Notes: a model not told the origin generated them from the sequence alone. A stretch of DNA of 64,000 bases from Bacteroidaceae bacterium (GCA_017651315.1 JAGCDE010000045.1:78319-142318); one strand, 5' to 3'. Counted from the stretch's first letter, positions 1 to 8,833 are shown. Translations and numbers: made by a program.

Positions 1-927
1 GTCACGCATCATGTCAGCCAGCTCTTTTGTTGATATTTTTTTATTCGGCTTAACATACAGCGGCATATGTTTCTTCAAGTCATATCCCATTGCGTAATCC
101 AGATATTCATCCATTCCGTCGGCAAACCGGTTGAAGAATGACCATACCCTGGCCTCACATCCGCGTGCCGCACCGAAATCCAGAGGGTTATAGACATCGC
201 AGAAACTGAACTCCTCGTCCGTGCCGCTGAAAATGCCCTGCTCCCTGGCATGCTTTATCACGTCCTTGGCATAGAGGCAGTTGTCCGGATCATTAAAATC
301 AATGGTGGTTATGCGCGACTGGTTGGCATGGCCTGAGATATAACCGTCAGGAATACGTTTGGCCACCCATACGGCACCACGGTTCACGTTGCGCCCCTTC
401 TTGTCGAACCTGGGGTTCTTGCCCATAATGTCCATAATCCATATCTCGTTCGGGTCACAGAGCGTGAACGATTCCCCCTCCGATGCATATCCGTACTCCT
501 GCATCAGATTGTCTATCAGCAGGATGGCCTCGCGCGCAGTCCTGCATCTCTCCAATGCGATATATATCAGCGAGCCGTAATCCAGTATGGCCGTAGTGTC
601 AATGAACTCCCGTCCGCCATACGTGGTCTCCCCTATCACCAGCTGGTGCTCGTTCATATTGCCTATAACCGAATAGACATGGGCAGCCTGCGGAATCTCA
701 CCGAGCCTCTTGCCGCTGTCCCAGTCGATTATCTCCCTCATCGTCCCTGCCGGGAAGTCGGCGGCGGGACTGTAATGCAACGTTCCGTAAAGCTGGTGCG
801 AATCGGCCGCGTATGTACACATGTTCGAGCCGTTGGCCGATGCACCTTTTGTCACAATCAGATTGGTGCAGGCAAATGCACCTGCCGTGCAAAGCACTGC
901 TGTAAAAGTAAGAATCAGTCTTTTCAT
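1..927 (-). CDS. C69-family dipeptidase, secreted (3' end outside window)
   Basis: The minus-strand frame is open from the ATG at 925-927 to the window edge, giving 309 codons without a stop. The product starts MKRLILTFTAVLCTAGAFA and continues with CTNLIVTKGASANGSNM. That is a signal peptide whose cleavage would expose an N-terminal Cys, the catalytic nucleophile of family C69 (PepD-like) dipeptidases, followed by the typical segment with KGASANGS. The motifs IGETTYGG, YGSLIYIALERCRTAREAI, EGESFTL and EIWIMDI also fit the family. It probably acts in the periplasm or at the surface on short peptides. The C-terminus lies beyond position 1. The family is clear; the substrate is not. Confidence 0.85.
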   Translation of the reverse strand, partial: MKRLILTFTAVLCTAGAFACTNLIVTKGASANGSNMCTYAADSHQLYGTLHYSPAADFPAGTMREIIDWDSGKRLGEIPQAAHVYSVIGNMNEHQLVIGETTYGGREFIDTTAILDYGSLIYIALERCRTAREAILLIDNLMQEYGYASEGESFTLCDPNEIWIMDIMGKNPRFDKKGRNVNRGAVWVAKRIPDGYISGHANQSRITTIDFNDPDNCLYAKDVIKHAREQGIFSGTDEEFSFCDVYNPLDFGAARGCEARVWSFFNRFADGMDEYLDYAMGYDLKKHMPLYVKPNKKISTKELADMMRD

Positions 928-988
928 TATTGTTGTTTTAACTTCGTTGACTTTTGTTGCGAAAGGCTACGGGCCAATATTCAAAACA

Positions 989-2233
989 TCAGAATGACTT
1001 TATTGGAACGACATTAATCTTATAGCCGTTCTTCTCAATAATACGCTCATCATCATTTGTCACAATCATAAGATTACGGCATTCCAGTTCCTCGGCACAT
1101 TCCATAAGGCTTTCCACTTCACGTTTTTCAGTCTTTGGGCTACTCATGTCATAACATACCTGAACCAGACTTTCTATTTGAGTCCCTTTGCGAAGTACAA
1201 AATCCACCTCCTTGTCATTGCGTGAACGATAATAGAATACAGTCCTGTCTGTATCATAACCGCGTCTAACCAGTTCTATGAACACCTGGTTTTCAAGCAG
1301 GCGTCCCAGATTATCGCTCAGAGAGAATGATTTGGCCGCAACAAACCCATTATCGACCACATAGACCTTCCGGGGAGCCTTCTTCATCAGTTTCAACTTT
1401 TTGTTGTAACGTGCCAGATAATAAAACAGGTATGGTTCATGTAGATAGTCCATGAACTTTTTTGTGGTATTGACGCTGGAGAACCCCAATTCCACGGTCA
1501 GTTCATTGGCGCTGACAGGATTACAGAAGTTTGACACAAGATACATGGCAAGGTCATTCAGATCCGATATATTGCGGACATTATGACGTTTGGCCACATC
1601 CTTCCAAACTATGGAGTCAAACAGAGTGTCAAGATAGCTGCGCGTAAGCGAACGTGACGCAACCGCCTCAGGGTAGCCTCCGTTCCTTAAATAGTCATCG
1701 GTCAACACAGTAACATCGGTCTCCTGTCCTGCCTTAGGTTTGTTAAGTTCTATCTTGTTCCAGTCAAAGAACTCCTCAATACTAAACGGCAACATCTCTA
1801 TCTGGATAAACTTACCTGTCAACACCGTTGCCATTTCACTTGACAACATCTTGGCGTTACTACCCGTAATGACAAGATTCTTGCCGAGCCTATAAAGCTC
1901 ACTTACCCACAAATCCCAACCATCAAGATTCTGCACCTCATCAAGCAGCAGGTATTCATAGCCTGGATAGACATCGTCCAGCATCCGAATAACAAGATTG
2001 GCATCCCAAACATCCAAAAGCGGCTGACTGTCAAAATTCAGGTAAGCAAAATTCCTGTCTCGCAACAACAGAAGAGCCTGCGTGGATTTACCTACACGCC
2101 TAGGGCCGGTTATCAGCTTGATAAGGTGACTGCCCAGCAACAGTTCCGTATCCTGACAGTTCCGGCGTGTAAGATATTGGCGCGACAGCAGTTCATCACG
2201 TTCTTTCCGTTGGTTGAGAATGATTGTCTTCAT
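989..2233 (-). CDS. AAA ATPase (AAA_14/DUF4143 type)
   Basis: A 414-residue protein. Walker A GPRRVGKST lies at residues 43-51, Walker B LLLDE at about 94-98, and a sensor-like ITGSNAKML near residue 121. The second half has the usual DUF4143 layout with a late KEVDFVLRKG strand. Where related proteins carry E-x-K, this one reads LVQVCYD, so the PD-(D/E)XK-like site looks inactive. Genes of this kind are multi-copy in Bacteroidales and their cellular role is poorly known. It is one of three AAA ATPases in the first 10 kb (see 2839-4173 and 8840-10159). A 12-bp inverted repeat lies 58-90 nt upstream of the start. The AAA call is firm; the function is unknown. Confidence 0.85.
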   Translation of the reverse strand: MKTIILNQRKERDELLSRQYLTRRNCQDTELLLGSHLIKLITGPRRVGKSTQALLLLRDRNFAYLNFDSQPLLDVWDANLVIRMLDDVYPGYEYLLLDEVQNLDGWDLWVSELYRLGKNLVITGSNAKMLSSEMATVLTGKFIQIEMLPFSIEEFFDWNKIELNKPKAGQETDVTVLTDDYLRNGGYPEAVASRSLTRSYLDTLFDSIVWKDVAKRHNVRNISDLNDLAMYLVSNFCNPVSANELTVELGFSSVNTTKKFMDYLHEPYLFYYLARYNKKLKLMKKAPRKVYVVDNGFVAAKSFSLSDNLGRLLENQVFIELVRRGYDTDRTVFYYRSRNDKEVDFVLRKGTQIESLVQVCYDMSSPKTEKREVESLMECAEELECRNLMIVTNDDERIIEKNGYKINVVPIKSF

Positions 2234-2290
2234 TTCCTTATCTCAATCTGTGAGTACAAAGAAACCGATTTTATTCCATTCGGCAATATC

Positions 2291-2323
2291 TATTGCATAA
2301 AAAAGTATGTATTTTATGCAATA
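2291..2323. repeat. 12-bp inverted repeat upstream of the AAA ATPase
   Basis: Arms TATTGCATAAAA (2291-2302) and TTTTATGCAATA (2312-2323) are perfectly complementary with a 9-nt spacer. On the minus strand the spacer and inner arm contain TACTTTTT, one base away from the TAnnTTTG -7 box. An operator or a 5'-leader hairpin for the downstream ATPase is possible. This is an inference. Confidence 0.55.
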
Positions 2324-2358
2324 CAGATTTCTTATTGATTAAAAAGTAAAAAATGTTG

Positions 2359-2808
2359 TTATTCCAATTTACGGGCCACTATCCCGGCGGCAATTGAGCA
2401 AAGTTCTCCGCAGGGACGCTTTTTGTAATATTCAGGAGTGCGGTCAGACGGGACCGGTGTGCCCTCCGGCTTAGTCAGCCCCAGCAGCTCCCGGCAGATT
2501 ATGCTGCCGTTCATGGCACGGAACTCACCCGCCATATCCTGCACAAGAGCGTAGTTTGCAGTCTTGGCAGCCTTGTCATTCACATCACTGGCCGGAATCA
2601 AGGCACCAGCCACCATAGTCATGGCCGATACCGTGCCGCACACCTCGCGCATACGCCCCATCCCGCCGCCGAATCCGCTTGCCAGCCGGGCCACCTCACT
2701 CTCCGGCAGCCCAATCACATCGGCAAAAGTCATTGCCACCGCCTGGCAGCAGTTATATCCGGCCTTGAACAATTCACCGGCTCTCCGTTCTCTCTCTTCA
2801 ACCGTCAT
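2359..2808 (-). CDS. C_GCAxxG_C_C family protein
   Basis: A 149-residue protein with the family's spaced cysteines: AGYNCCQAV near residue 20, FGGGMGRMREVCGTVSAM in the middle, a single Cys in IICRELLG, and RPCGELC near the end. Members are small putative redox or metal-binding proteins of about 120-160 residues, sometimes linked to redox enzymes, with no settled reaction. It begins 30 nt after the stop of the ATPase gene at 2839-4173 and probably shares its transcript. The family call is good; the function is unknown. Confidence 0.8.
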   Translation of the reverse strand: MTVEERERRAGELFKAGYNCCQAVAMTFADVIGLPESEVARLASGFGGGMGRMREVCGTVSAMTMVAGALIPASDVNDKAAKTANYALVQDMAGEFRAMNGSIICRELLGLTKPEGTPVPSDRTPEYYKKRPCGELCSIAAGIVARKLE

Positions 2809-2838
2809 GAAACCAAATCAAAATTTATTAGTGAAACA

Positions 2839-4173
2839 TCACATATCTTCAAGTGTAAGGCATCCGTAATCAACAGGATGACCGCCAAACAGCTTATCGG
2901 ACATCTCCTTGACTTTGCTCCCGAACTCAGGATGGCTATATTTCCGGCGTTGCCTTTTCACCTCATAAGCATGAGGCCTTCCGTCTAATCTTACAGCCAC
3001 GATATCTATTTCACGCGGGTCCTGGTTTGCCCCCTTGACAGGTTTCCACCATCCCCCTATCTCCATGTAATCCTGTGACTCCATCATCTTCTGCCGGAAC
3101 CAACGCTCAAGGATTCGCCCGGAATAGTTACAGTAATCATCCTTTATTATATTCCCGAGAGCCTTGTAGTTCTTTATCTCGATAAGCGGCCGATACCTGT
3201 CAAAATAGCGGAACCAGAATCTCAGGAAAACATCCGATATCTCATAACGCACATCCTTGGAATTCTCTCCGCTTCTCAACGGACGTTTCTTGGCTATCAG
3301 CTTGTAATCTTCCTCCAGAAGTTTCATCTGCCCCCCAAGACTCTTGTTTCCCATAGCACCCTCTATCTGCGGCAAAGTCACCTCGCCACCCGCTATCCGG
3401 TTCAATATGGAGAAGTAAGTGCCGTAGTTCTTGCCTATCTCCTGAATAAGCATTTTCTCGCCCTCCTCAATGAACTGTGAACCTGGAAGAACCATAAAAT
3501 CCACCATTAACTCCATATCGGTACATCCGTTGTCCATCAGCAACTCCACATACTTGGGTATGCCGCCGGTAAAACAATAGAGAGCCAACAGGTCATCATT
3601 GCTGTAATCGGCCTTATAATCAGCTAATATCTCCTTCAGAACAGAGGTTGCAAACGGCTCCAGCTCCAATGTCAAGTCGGCCCTGCCGAACAACGGCTCC
3701 CTCTCATCCCTGAATATCTTATCCATAAGGGTATAGGTTGAACCACTGAACACCAGATTCACGTGGGTACTCCGCCGCTTACGGTCCCATATATCCTGAA
3801 TCTCGGAGAACACCTCCTTATTTATGTAATAGAACTCCTGGAACTCATCAATAAACAGATTGAACGGGCGAGTCTGGCCCGCATCCATAATAATCTCAAA
3901 AATATCCCGGAAACGCTTTACGCCGTCGGGCACAAACACCCCGAGCACCCTGCGTATCTCCGCGGCAAATACCTGACAGAGGTCACTCTCAGCCTTGCGG
4001 GCCACAAACAGATAAAGGGTATCATTGCCACCCATGGCAAGCATGCCCAACGTAGTCTTACCAATACGGCGCCTCCCCTTGAGAAGCGTCATCTTAGAGA
4101 ACTCGCTGAAAGACCTCTCCTGAGCGTCCTTTAACTGCCTGAGTTCAACATCCCTGTCATAATATCTTTTCAT
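2839..4173 (-). CDS. AAA ATPase fused to PD-(D/E)XK nuclease-like domain
   Basis: A 444-residue protein if started at 4173 (MKRYYDRDVEL). The frame opens further upstream to 4224, but the promoter at 4233-4263 would start transcription at about 4226, leaving no leader for that longer form. Walker A GRRRIGKTT lies at residues 33-41 and Walker B FNLFIDE at 104-110. After a winged-helix-like middle comes a C-terminal REIDIVAVRLDG then AYEVKRQ, the D...E-x-K pattern of PD-(D/E)XK nucleases. Archaeal-type DUF234 ATPases share this layout. It may bind or cut DNA, but no substrate is known. The C_GCAxxG protein follows in the same direction. Confidence 0.85.
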   Translation of the reverse strand: MKRYYDRDVELRQLKDAQERSFSEFSKMTLLKGRRRIGKTTLGMLAMGGNDTLYLFVARKAESDLCQVFAAEIRRVLGVFVPDGVKRFRDIFEIIMDAGQTRPFNLFIDEFQEFYYINKEVFSEIQDIWDRKRRSTHVNLVFSGSTYTLMDKIFRDEREPLFGRADLTLELEPFATSVLKEILADYKADYSNDDLLALYCFTGGIPKYVELLMDNGCTDMELMVDFMVLPGSQFIEEGEKMLIQEIGKNYGTYFSILNRIAGGEVTLPQIEGAMGNKSLGGQMKLLEEDYKLIAKKRPLRSGENSKDVRYEISDVFLRFWFRYFDRYRPLIEIKNYKALGNIIKDDYCNYSGRILERWFRQKMMESQDYMEIGGWWKPVKGANQDPREIDIVAVRLDGRPHAYEVKRQRRKYSHPEFGSKVKEMSDKLFGGHPVDYGCLTLEDM

Positions 4174-4192
4174 ACACCAGAAAAATGCACCT

Positions 4193-4233
4193 GCAAAGTT
4201 TATCGCCATAAACTTTACAGCCATAAACTTTGC
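4193..4233. repeat. Inverted and direct repeats in the 5' leader of the AAA/nuclease gene
   Basis: Arms GCAAAGTTTAT (4193-4203) and ATAAACTTTGC (4223-4233) form an 11-bp inverted repeat. Between them is another ATAAACTTT copy, so the leader carries three related 9-12 bp words. The outer arm touches the -7 promoter box. Occupancy of the repeat would cover the transcription start, so an operator is a reasonable guess. Confidence 0.5.
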
Positions 4234-4263
4234 AAAAGTAACACATAGATTATTTATTGCAAA
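4233..4263 (-). promoter_or_regulatory. Bacteroidetes promoter for the 2839-4173 gene
   Basis: Read on the minus strand: TTTG (4263-4260), a 19-nt spacer, then TACTTTTG (4240-4233). This is an exact match to the Bacteroidetes primary sigma consensus TTTG-N19-TAnnTTTG. The predicted start is near 4226, which fixes the translation start at 4173. Confidence 0.8.
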
Positions 4264-4373
4264 ACTTTTTGGAGCTGTTTTTTCCTATCCGATAATGTCT
4301 GTCCCACCTCTTTTTTCTATACTCGGAGGAATGCATCCTTATGATACATAAAGCTGAAATTGTAATTTTTGAG

Positions 4374-4447
4374 CAGCGTGTGGGCTGTGGATGCCGCAGG
4401 GCGCCCCGTCAGGAGGTCGCCCGCTGGCATCCACAGCCCACACGCTG
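4374..4447 (-). repeat. 22-bp-stem hairpin downstream of variable-region gene (copy 1)
   Basis: Perfect 22-nt arms at 4374-4395 and 4426-4447 flank a 30-nt loop that folds further (GGGCG 4399-4403 with CGCCC 4418-4422). It begins 41 nt after the stop codon of the 4489-6189 gene and has no T-run. The fragment gene at 10263-10742 has a hairpin of the same size and position at 10775-10850. The two share the frame CAGC-N4-GGGCTG-N3-GATGC while the remaining stem bases differ in a compensated way. Confidence 0.85.
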
Positions 4448-4488
4448 AATGTTTGGTTCTATTTGCCTGTTTTGGGGAAAGACAAATC

Positions 4489-6189
4489 CTACGGGCACAC
4501 GGGCCGGACAGATCGTCCGTTGCTGCGGCTGTTGTCGCCCGTGTCGTTATAGTCCGAAATGAAGCAGAGGTTCCTGGCATCGTACGGATCGTCCGTGCCG
4601 AGCGAACTTGACCAGTAGCAGCCCCAAATACCATCGTAGTTGAGATCCGCATCGCGGCGCCACCCGCCTGCAGGCAGGAAAATGGAGCGGTCGGTATAAC
4701 CGGACTTCTTACTTGTAACCCTGCAACCATTGATTCCGTTCTGAGAAGTCCATTTCCAGGTGCAGTTTATTAACAACTCTTCGAATTCTGCTTGTGTGGG
4801 CATACGCCAATCTCCGCCCCACTTCACATGAGCTACGTCATCCTCAGAATCTAGTGTGGTCTTTTTATCAACAGTGCCATAACTAATGTAATAGTTATAC
4901 TTGGTAAGACTTGTATATGAACCTTTGCAGTGTTTATAGGTGGACCAGCCATATTCGGCCTTAGGTTCCGTCTCTCCCCAAGCGTAATAGTTACCATATT
5001 CTTCAGGGGCAGATGCGCCTACATTACATGTCGCCCACAAAACGGACAATCCTAAATCCACAAACTCGTAACCATTTGATACATTTCTTGTCCCAATGAA
5101 TGACTTGATTTCACCATAATGGGCCACATTGTCTATCATTACGTATGAGCGATAATAAACTGTGCCTGAAGATATTGTAACTAATGTAAGAACGTAGTTG
5201 TTCTCATCATCAACCTCATTTGTGGAAACCTTCCGACCATTCACCGTAGGTGTTTCATTGTTTCCATAACAAACGCCTAACTCCGATGTACTGTATGCTT
5301 CACTGCCTATCTTCAGGGTGGATTTGACTGTATAAGTGGTTATGTCAATGTCACCGGTTATCACAACATCATCGTCCTTTGTGGTGAAACAATGGATTGG
5401 TCCGTATGAAAGATAGTTGTCAACGTAAGCGTATGAGCGGTAATAATAGGTGGTTGAGCCAGCCAGGGCATGGAGCTGGCATGTGTAATTCCCATCGTTG
5501 TCCTTACTGTCTGCCTGTACTCTACTGTTATAGACTGTCGGTTGCGCATTAGTGCTGTAACAGATACCGTATGTGAGGTTTGTGTACTGTGTGGCTTGAT
5601 CAATACTGATTGCTCCAGTAACATTTGCGCTATAGCATGTGACTTTGGTTGCCTCGCCACTGACTAAATCAACGCCCTGACCCTTTGTGGTGAATGACTC
5701 GACGTTACCGTAGAACCATATGCCGCTCTGATACACGAAAGAGCGGTAGTAATATGTGGTGGTTGGAGCAAGATTTGTCAAGCTGACTGTGTATTTGGCA
5801 TCACGGCTCAGACTGGAAGTGCTCACGGTTATCTGTGTGCCGTTACTATTGCTCGGGGTACCCTGTGAGGTGTAGATTATTCCCACCTTCAAGTCTGTGG
5901 AATGGTTATCAAGAATGTTTGCCCATGAGGTAATCTTAGCTGTACAATTGGTAATGTCTGATGCACTGCCGGTTACGGTCGTTTCATCCTCATCATTACC
6001 ATCATCATCGGATTCCATAAGTTCGAAATACACGCTTTCAATACTATCCACGTTGAATGGAGTGACGAGGCCATCAAGTGTGCGGACCTTCATCTGGTAA
6101 TACTGCCCGGATGCTGTTAAGGAGAATAATGCAAACAATAAAACTGTTGCAAAACGAAGAATCTGAGATTTCTGTTCTATCTGTTTCAT
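4489..6189 (-). CDS. Secreted Fib_succ_major/C-type-lectin-like protein with DGR-like variable C-terminus
   Basis: A 566-residue protein. The signal peptide ends about TASGQ. An N-terminal strand region (about 25-65) and an acidic linker (DDDGNDEDE) precede three Ig/fibronectin-like repeats of about 95 residues, each with TTYYYRSF/Y and ending in SFTTK or similar. From about residue 375 there is a domain GYEFVDLGLSVLWATCNVG...AWGETEPK...GGDWRMPT...YWSSSLGT...GRSVRPVCP. It matches the Fib_succ_major (FISUMP) pattern, a C-type-lectin-like fold used by known diversity-generating-retroelement targets. The last about 60 codons look like a DGR variable region (see findings). The start overlaps the stop of the upstream 155-residue secreted protein by 4 nt, so the two are co-translated. 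Surface binding is inferred. Confidence 0.8.
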   Translation of the reverse strand: MKQIEQKSQILRFATVLLFALFSLTASGQYYQMKVRTLDGLVTPFNVDSIESVYFELMESDDDGNDEDETTVTGSASDITNCTAKITSWANILDNHSTDLKVGIIYTSQGTPSNSNGTQITVSTSSLSRDAKYTVSLTNLAPTTTYYYRSFVYQSGIWFYGNVESFTTKGQGVDLVSGEATKVTCYSANVTGAISIDQATQYTNLTYGICYSTNAQPTVYNSRVQADSKDNDGNYTCQLHALAGSTTYYYRSYAYVDNYLSYGPIHCFTTKDDDVVITGDIDITTYTVKSTLKIGSEAYSTSELGVCYGNNETPTVNGRKVSTNEVDDENNYVLTLVTISSGTVYYRSYVMIDNVAHYGEIKSFIGTRNVSNGYEFVDLGLSVLWATCNVGASAPEEYGNYYAWGETEPKAEYGWSTYKHCKGSYTSLTKYNYYISYGTVDKKTTLDSEDDVAHVKWGGDWRMPTQAEFEELLINCTWKWTSQNGINGCRVTSKKSGYTDRSIFLPAGGWRRDADLNYDGIWGCYWSSSLGTDDPYDARNLCFISDYNDTGDNSRSNGRSVRPVCP

Positions 6190-6653
6190 TTCTTGAGGAT
6201 TTTGACGGTTAGTGATTCGGAACTGATTATGTAAGTGCCTTCCGGCAACTCTGCTATACTGAATGTTACCGAGCCTGCCTCATCTGTCTTGCAGGAATGC
6301 AGCTGCCTGCCATCCGATGCAATGAGGCGGACAGTGTCACCGGCCTTTGCTCCGGTTATGTTTACGGTGTATTCGTCAAGGGTGATGCTGGCTTTCGTGG
6401 AATCTTCCTTGATTCCCTCAACAGCGGATTCCTTACTATCGAAAGTAAACCTGGACACTTTGGCCAGTTCATACCGGAGCTCTGTCTTAGTGGATTTGAC
6501 TACCAGCTCGGTTTCAGTGAAAGTCACTACGGGTTTGTCTTCGAACCCGAAGCTGAACTGCTCCCCGTTCTTCTGGTGGACCGTCAGGGTGTTCTGGCCA
6601 AATGCTGTCAATGAGGTAAGCATCAGCACACAGGAAAGGATTGTAAGTTTCAT
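6186..6653 (-). CDS. Small secreted protein with T9SS-like C-terminal domain
   Basis: A 155-residue protein if started at MKLTILSCVLMLTSLTAFGQ (6653); the open frame reaches 6761 but that extension lacks a signal sequence. Residues 20-85 form a short beta domain with a KNGEQFSFGFEDKPVVTF motif. The last about 70 residues (NITGAKAGDTVRLIASDGRQL...LPEGTYII...VKILKK) look like the type A C-terminal sorting domain of type IX secretion substrates. Its stop overlaps the start of the 566-residue lectin-like gene (ATGA). A -7 box (TATCTTTG) lies at 6695-6688. It may be a partner or anchor for the variable protein; that is inference. Confidence 0.65.
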   Translation of the reverse strand: MKLTILSCVLMLTSLTAFGQNTLTVHQKNGEQFSFGFEDKPVVTFTETELVVKSTKTELRYELAKVSRFTFDSKESAVEGIKEDSTKASITLDEYTVNITGAKAGDTVRLIASDGRQLHSCKTDEAGSVTFSIAELPEGTYIISSESLTVKILKK

Positions 6654-6687
6654 TCTGTAAGTCCAATTTGATTTATTGATAATACCA

Positions 6688-6695
6688 CAAAGATA
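6688..6695 (-). promoter_or_regulatory. Probable -7 box for the 6653-4489 operon
   Basis: TATCTTTG on the minus strand, 35 nt upstream of the ATG at 6653, with a predicted start near 6681. The -33 element is weak (AATG in place of TTTG at the expected distance). Confidence 0.5.
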
Positions 6696-6817
6696 TGCAC
6701 TTTGACTGGAACTACATTTTTTATGGTAATAAAATGTCAAAAGTTCTATTGAACCATTCAACTCCCTTACCTTGGCAGACAGAGACGGACGCTCAACCTT
6801 AACAAAAAGAACAGATT

Positions 6818-8833
6818 CTAAGCCATCGACTGCCGGAGGGATTCGAGCTTGAACATCTCGTCGCGGTATTGGGCGGCCTCCATGAAGTCCATGCGCGAGG
6901 CGGCCTCATTCATCAGGCGGCGGGTTCGGGCGATGGCTTTGTCAAGCTGCTGCGGGGTCATTGTAGCGATTACGGGGTCGGCCACGGCTCTTGTGCGTTC
7001 TTCTATACCGTATGGTCTGGGCTCATCCTCCTGAGTGTTCTGTATCAGCAGCGAGGTGTTGAGCGCCTTCTCAATCTGCCTGGGCGTTATGCCGTTCTCG
7101 GCGTTGTAGCGCATCTGCTTGTCGCGGCGGCGGTTGGTCTCGTTTATGGTCAGGCGCATGCTTTCGGTAATCTTGTCGGCATAGAGTATCACCTTGCCGT
7201 TCACGTTGCGGGCTGCCCGGCCTGCAGTCTGCGTAAGTGAGCGGTGGTCACGCAGGAAACCCTCCTTGTCGGCATCGAGAATGGCTACCAATGAAACCTC
7301 GGGCAGGTCAAGACCCTCGCGCAGGAGGTTCACGCCAACGAGCACGTCATACAGACCTTTCCTAAGGTCGGTCATGATCTGGATGCGTTCAAGCGTATCG
7401 ACATCGCTGTGGATATAGTTACAGCGTACCCCATTCTTGAGCAGATAGTCGTTCAGCTCCTCGGCCATGCGTTTGGTCAGGGTAGTTACCAGTACACGCT
7501 CGTCACGTTCGGAGCGGACTGCAATCTCCTCTAAGAGGTCATCTATCTGGTTCTTGCTGGGACGCACCTCTATCTCGGGGTCGAGAAGTCCTGTTGGCCG
7601 TATCACCTGATCCACCACCACGCCCTCGCTCTCAGCCAGTTCATAATCGGCCGGGGTGGCGCTCACGTATATGGTCTGGCCTGTCAGCTCCTTGAACTCG
7701 TCGAATTTGAGGGGACGGTTGTCCAGCGCTGCCGGCAGACGGAACCCGTACTCCACAAGGTTTATCTTGCGGGCGCGGTCACCACCGTACATGGCGTGCA
7801 GCTGAGGTACGCTCACATGGCTCTCGTCAATTACGGTCAGGAAGTCCTTGGGAAAGAAATCCAGAAGGCAGTAGGGACGGGAGCCGGCGGCACGGCCGTC
7901 GAAATAACGGGAGTAGTTCTCTATGCCGCTGCAGTGGCCAAGCTCGCGTATCATCTCTATGTCATACTCCACACGCTCTTTCAGACGTTTGGCCTCAAGC
8001 AGCTTGCCTATCTCCTGAAAATATTCCACACGCTCAACAAGGTCATCCTGTATGGCTCTGATGGCACGCTCCTGACTCTCCTTGGTGGTCATGAACAGGT
8101 TGGCAGGGTAAATCCGGTAAAAATCGTATGTCTCTATCCGTTCGCCGGTCAGCACATCGAATTCCTCGATGGAATCAATCTCATCATCCCAGAACTGGAT
8201 ACGGACAGCGGTGTCATTGTAGGCCAGGTTGATATCCACATTCTCGCCCTTGACGCGGAAACAGCCGCGTGACAGCTCTATGTCGTTGCGCGTATAGAGA
8301 CTGTCTATCAGTTTGCGCAGCAGTACGTTACGGTCTATCCTGTCGCCTCGGTGGAGTTCAATCACGTTGTTGTAGAAATCGGCAGGATTGCCCATGCCGT
8401 ATATGCAGGATACCGATGATACCACAATCACGTCATTACGCCCTGAGAGCAGGGCCGATGTGGCCGACAGCCGGAGCTTGTCAATCTCATCGTTTATGGC
8501 CAGGTCCTTCTCTATATAGGTGTCGGTGGCAGGCAGATAGGCTTCCGGCTGGTAGTAGTCATAGTATGACACATAATATTCTACGGCATTGTCGGGGAAG
8601 AATGCCTTGAACTCGCTGTAGAGCTGGGCGGCCAAGGTCTTGTTGTGGCTCAGGACCAGGGTGGGACGCCCTATGTTCTTAATCACGTTGGCTATGGTGA
8701 ATGTCTTGCCCGAGCCGGTTACGCCGAGCAGGGTCTGCGCATGGGCACCGCTGAGCAGGCCTTCAGTAAGTTGCTGTATGGCCTGCGGCTGGTCGCCGGT
8801 GGGCTGGAACGGTGAAACGAGCTTGAACTCCAT
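6818..8833 (-). CDS. uvrB: Excinuclease ABC subunit B
   Basis: A 671-residue full-length UvrB, the DNA-loading helicase-like subunit of nucleotide excision repair. Walker A GVTGSGKT lies at residues 37-44. The beta-hairpin region YYDYYQPEAYLP follows, and Walker B reads VIDESHVSVPQ. The motifs TYVSATPADYE-like, GVNLLREGLDLPEV and QTAGRAARN are present, as is a C-terminal UVR motif (RRLMNEAASRMDFMEAAQYRDEM) that contacts UvrC. The start lies 6 nt downstream of the AAA ATPase gene 8840-10159, so uvrB may be read from that gene's promoter or from one inside it. Confidence 0.97.
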   Translation of the reverse strand: MEFKLVSPFQPTGDQPQAIQQLTEGLLSGAHAQTLLGVTGSGKTFTIANVIKNIGRPTLVLSHNKTLAAQLYSEFKAFFPDNAVEYYVSYYDYYQPEAYLPATDTYIEKDLAINDEIDKLRLSATSALLSGRNDVIVVSSVSCIYGMGNPADFYNNVIELHRGDRIDRNVLLRKLIDSLYTRNDIELSRGCFRVKGENVDINLAYNDTAVRIQFWDDEIDSIEEFDVLTGERIETYDFYRIYPANLFMTTKESQERAIRAIQDDLVERVEYFQEIGKLLEAKRLKERVEYDIEMIRELGHCSGIENYSRYFDGRAAGSRPYCLLDFFPKDFLTVIDESHVSVPQLHAMYGGDRARKINLVEYGFRLPAALDNRPLKFDEFKELTGQTIYVSATPADYELAESEGVVVDQVIRPTGLLDPEIEVRPSKNQIDDLLEEIAVRSERDERVLVTTLTKRMAEELNDYLLKNGVRCNYIHSDVDTLERIQIMTDLRKGLYDVLVGVNLLREGLDLPEVSLVAILDADKEGFLRDHRSLTQTAGRAARNVNGKVILYADKITESMRLTINETNRRRDKQMRYNAENGITPRQIEKALNTSLLIQNTQEDEPRPYGIEERTRAVADPVIATMTPQQLDKAIARTRRLMNEAASRMDFMEAAQYRDEMFKLESLRQSMA

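Noticed and set aside
4174-4224. 17-residue N-terminal extension of the AAA/nuclease protein
   Set aside because: An exact consensus promoter places the transcription start at about 4226, and the extension is made of the leader's repeat sequence.
6186-6653. Evidence for an active type IX secretion system
   Set aside because: Sorting-like C-termini are seen on several proteins, but no PorK/L/M/N, Sov or PorU homolog is in the window, and similar tails occur in species without proven T9SS.
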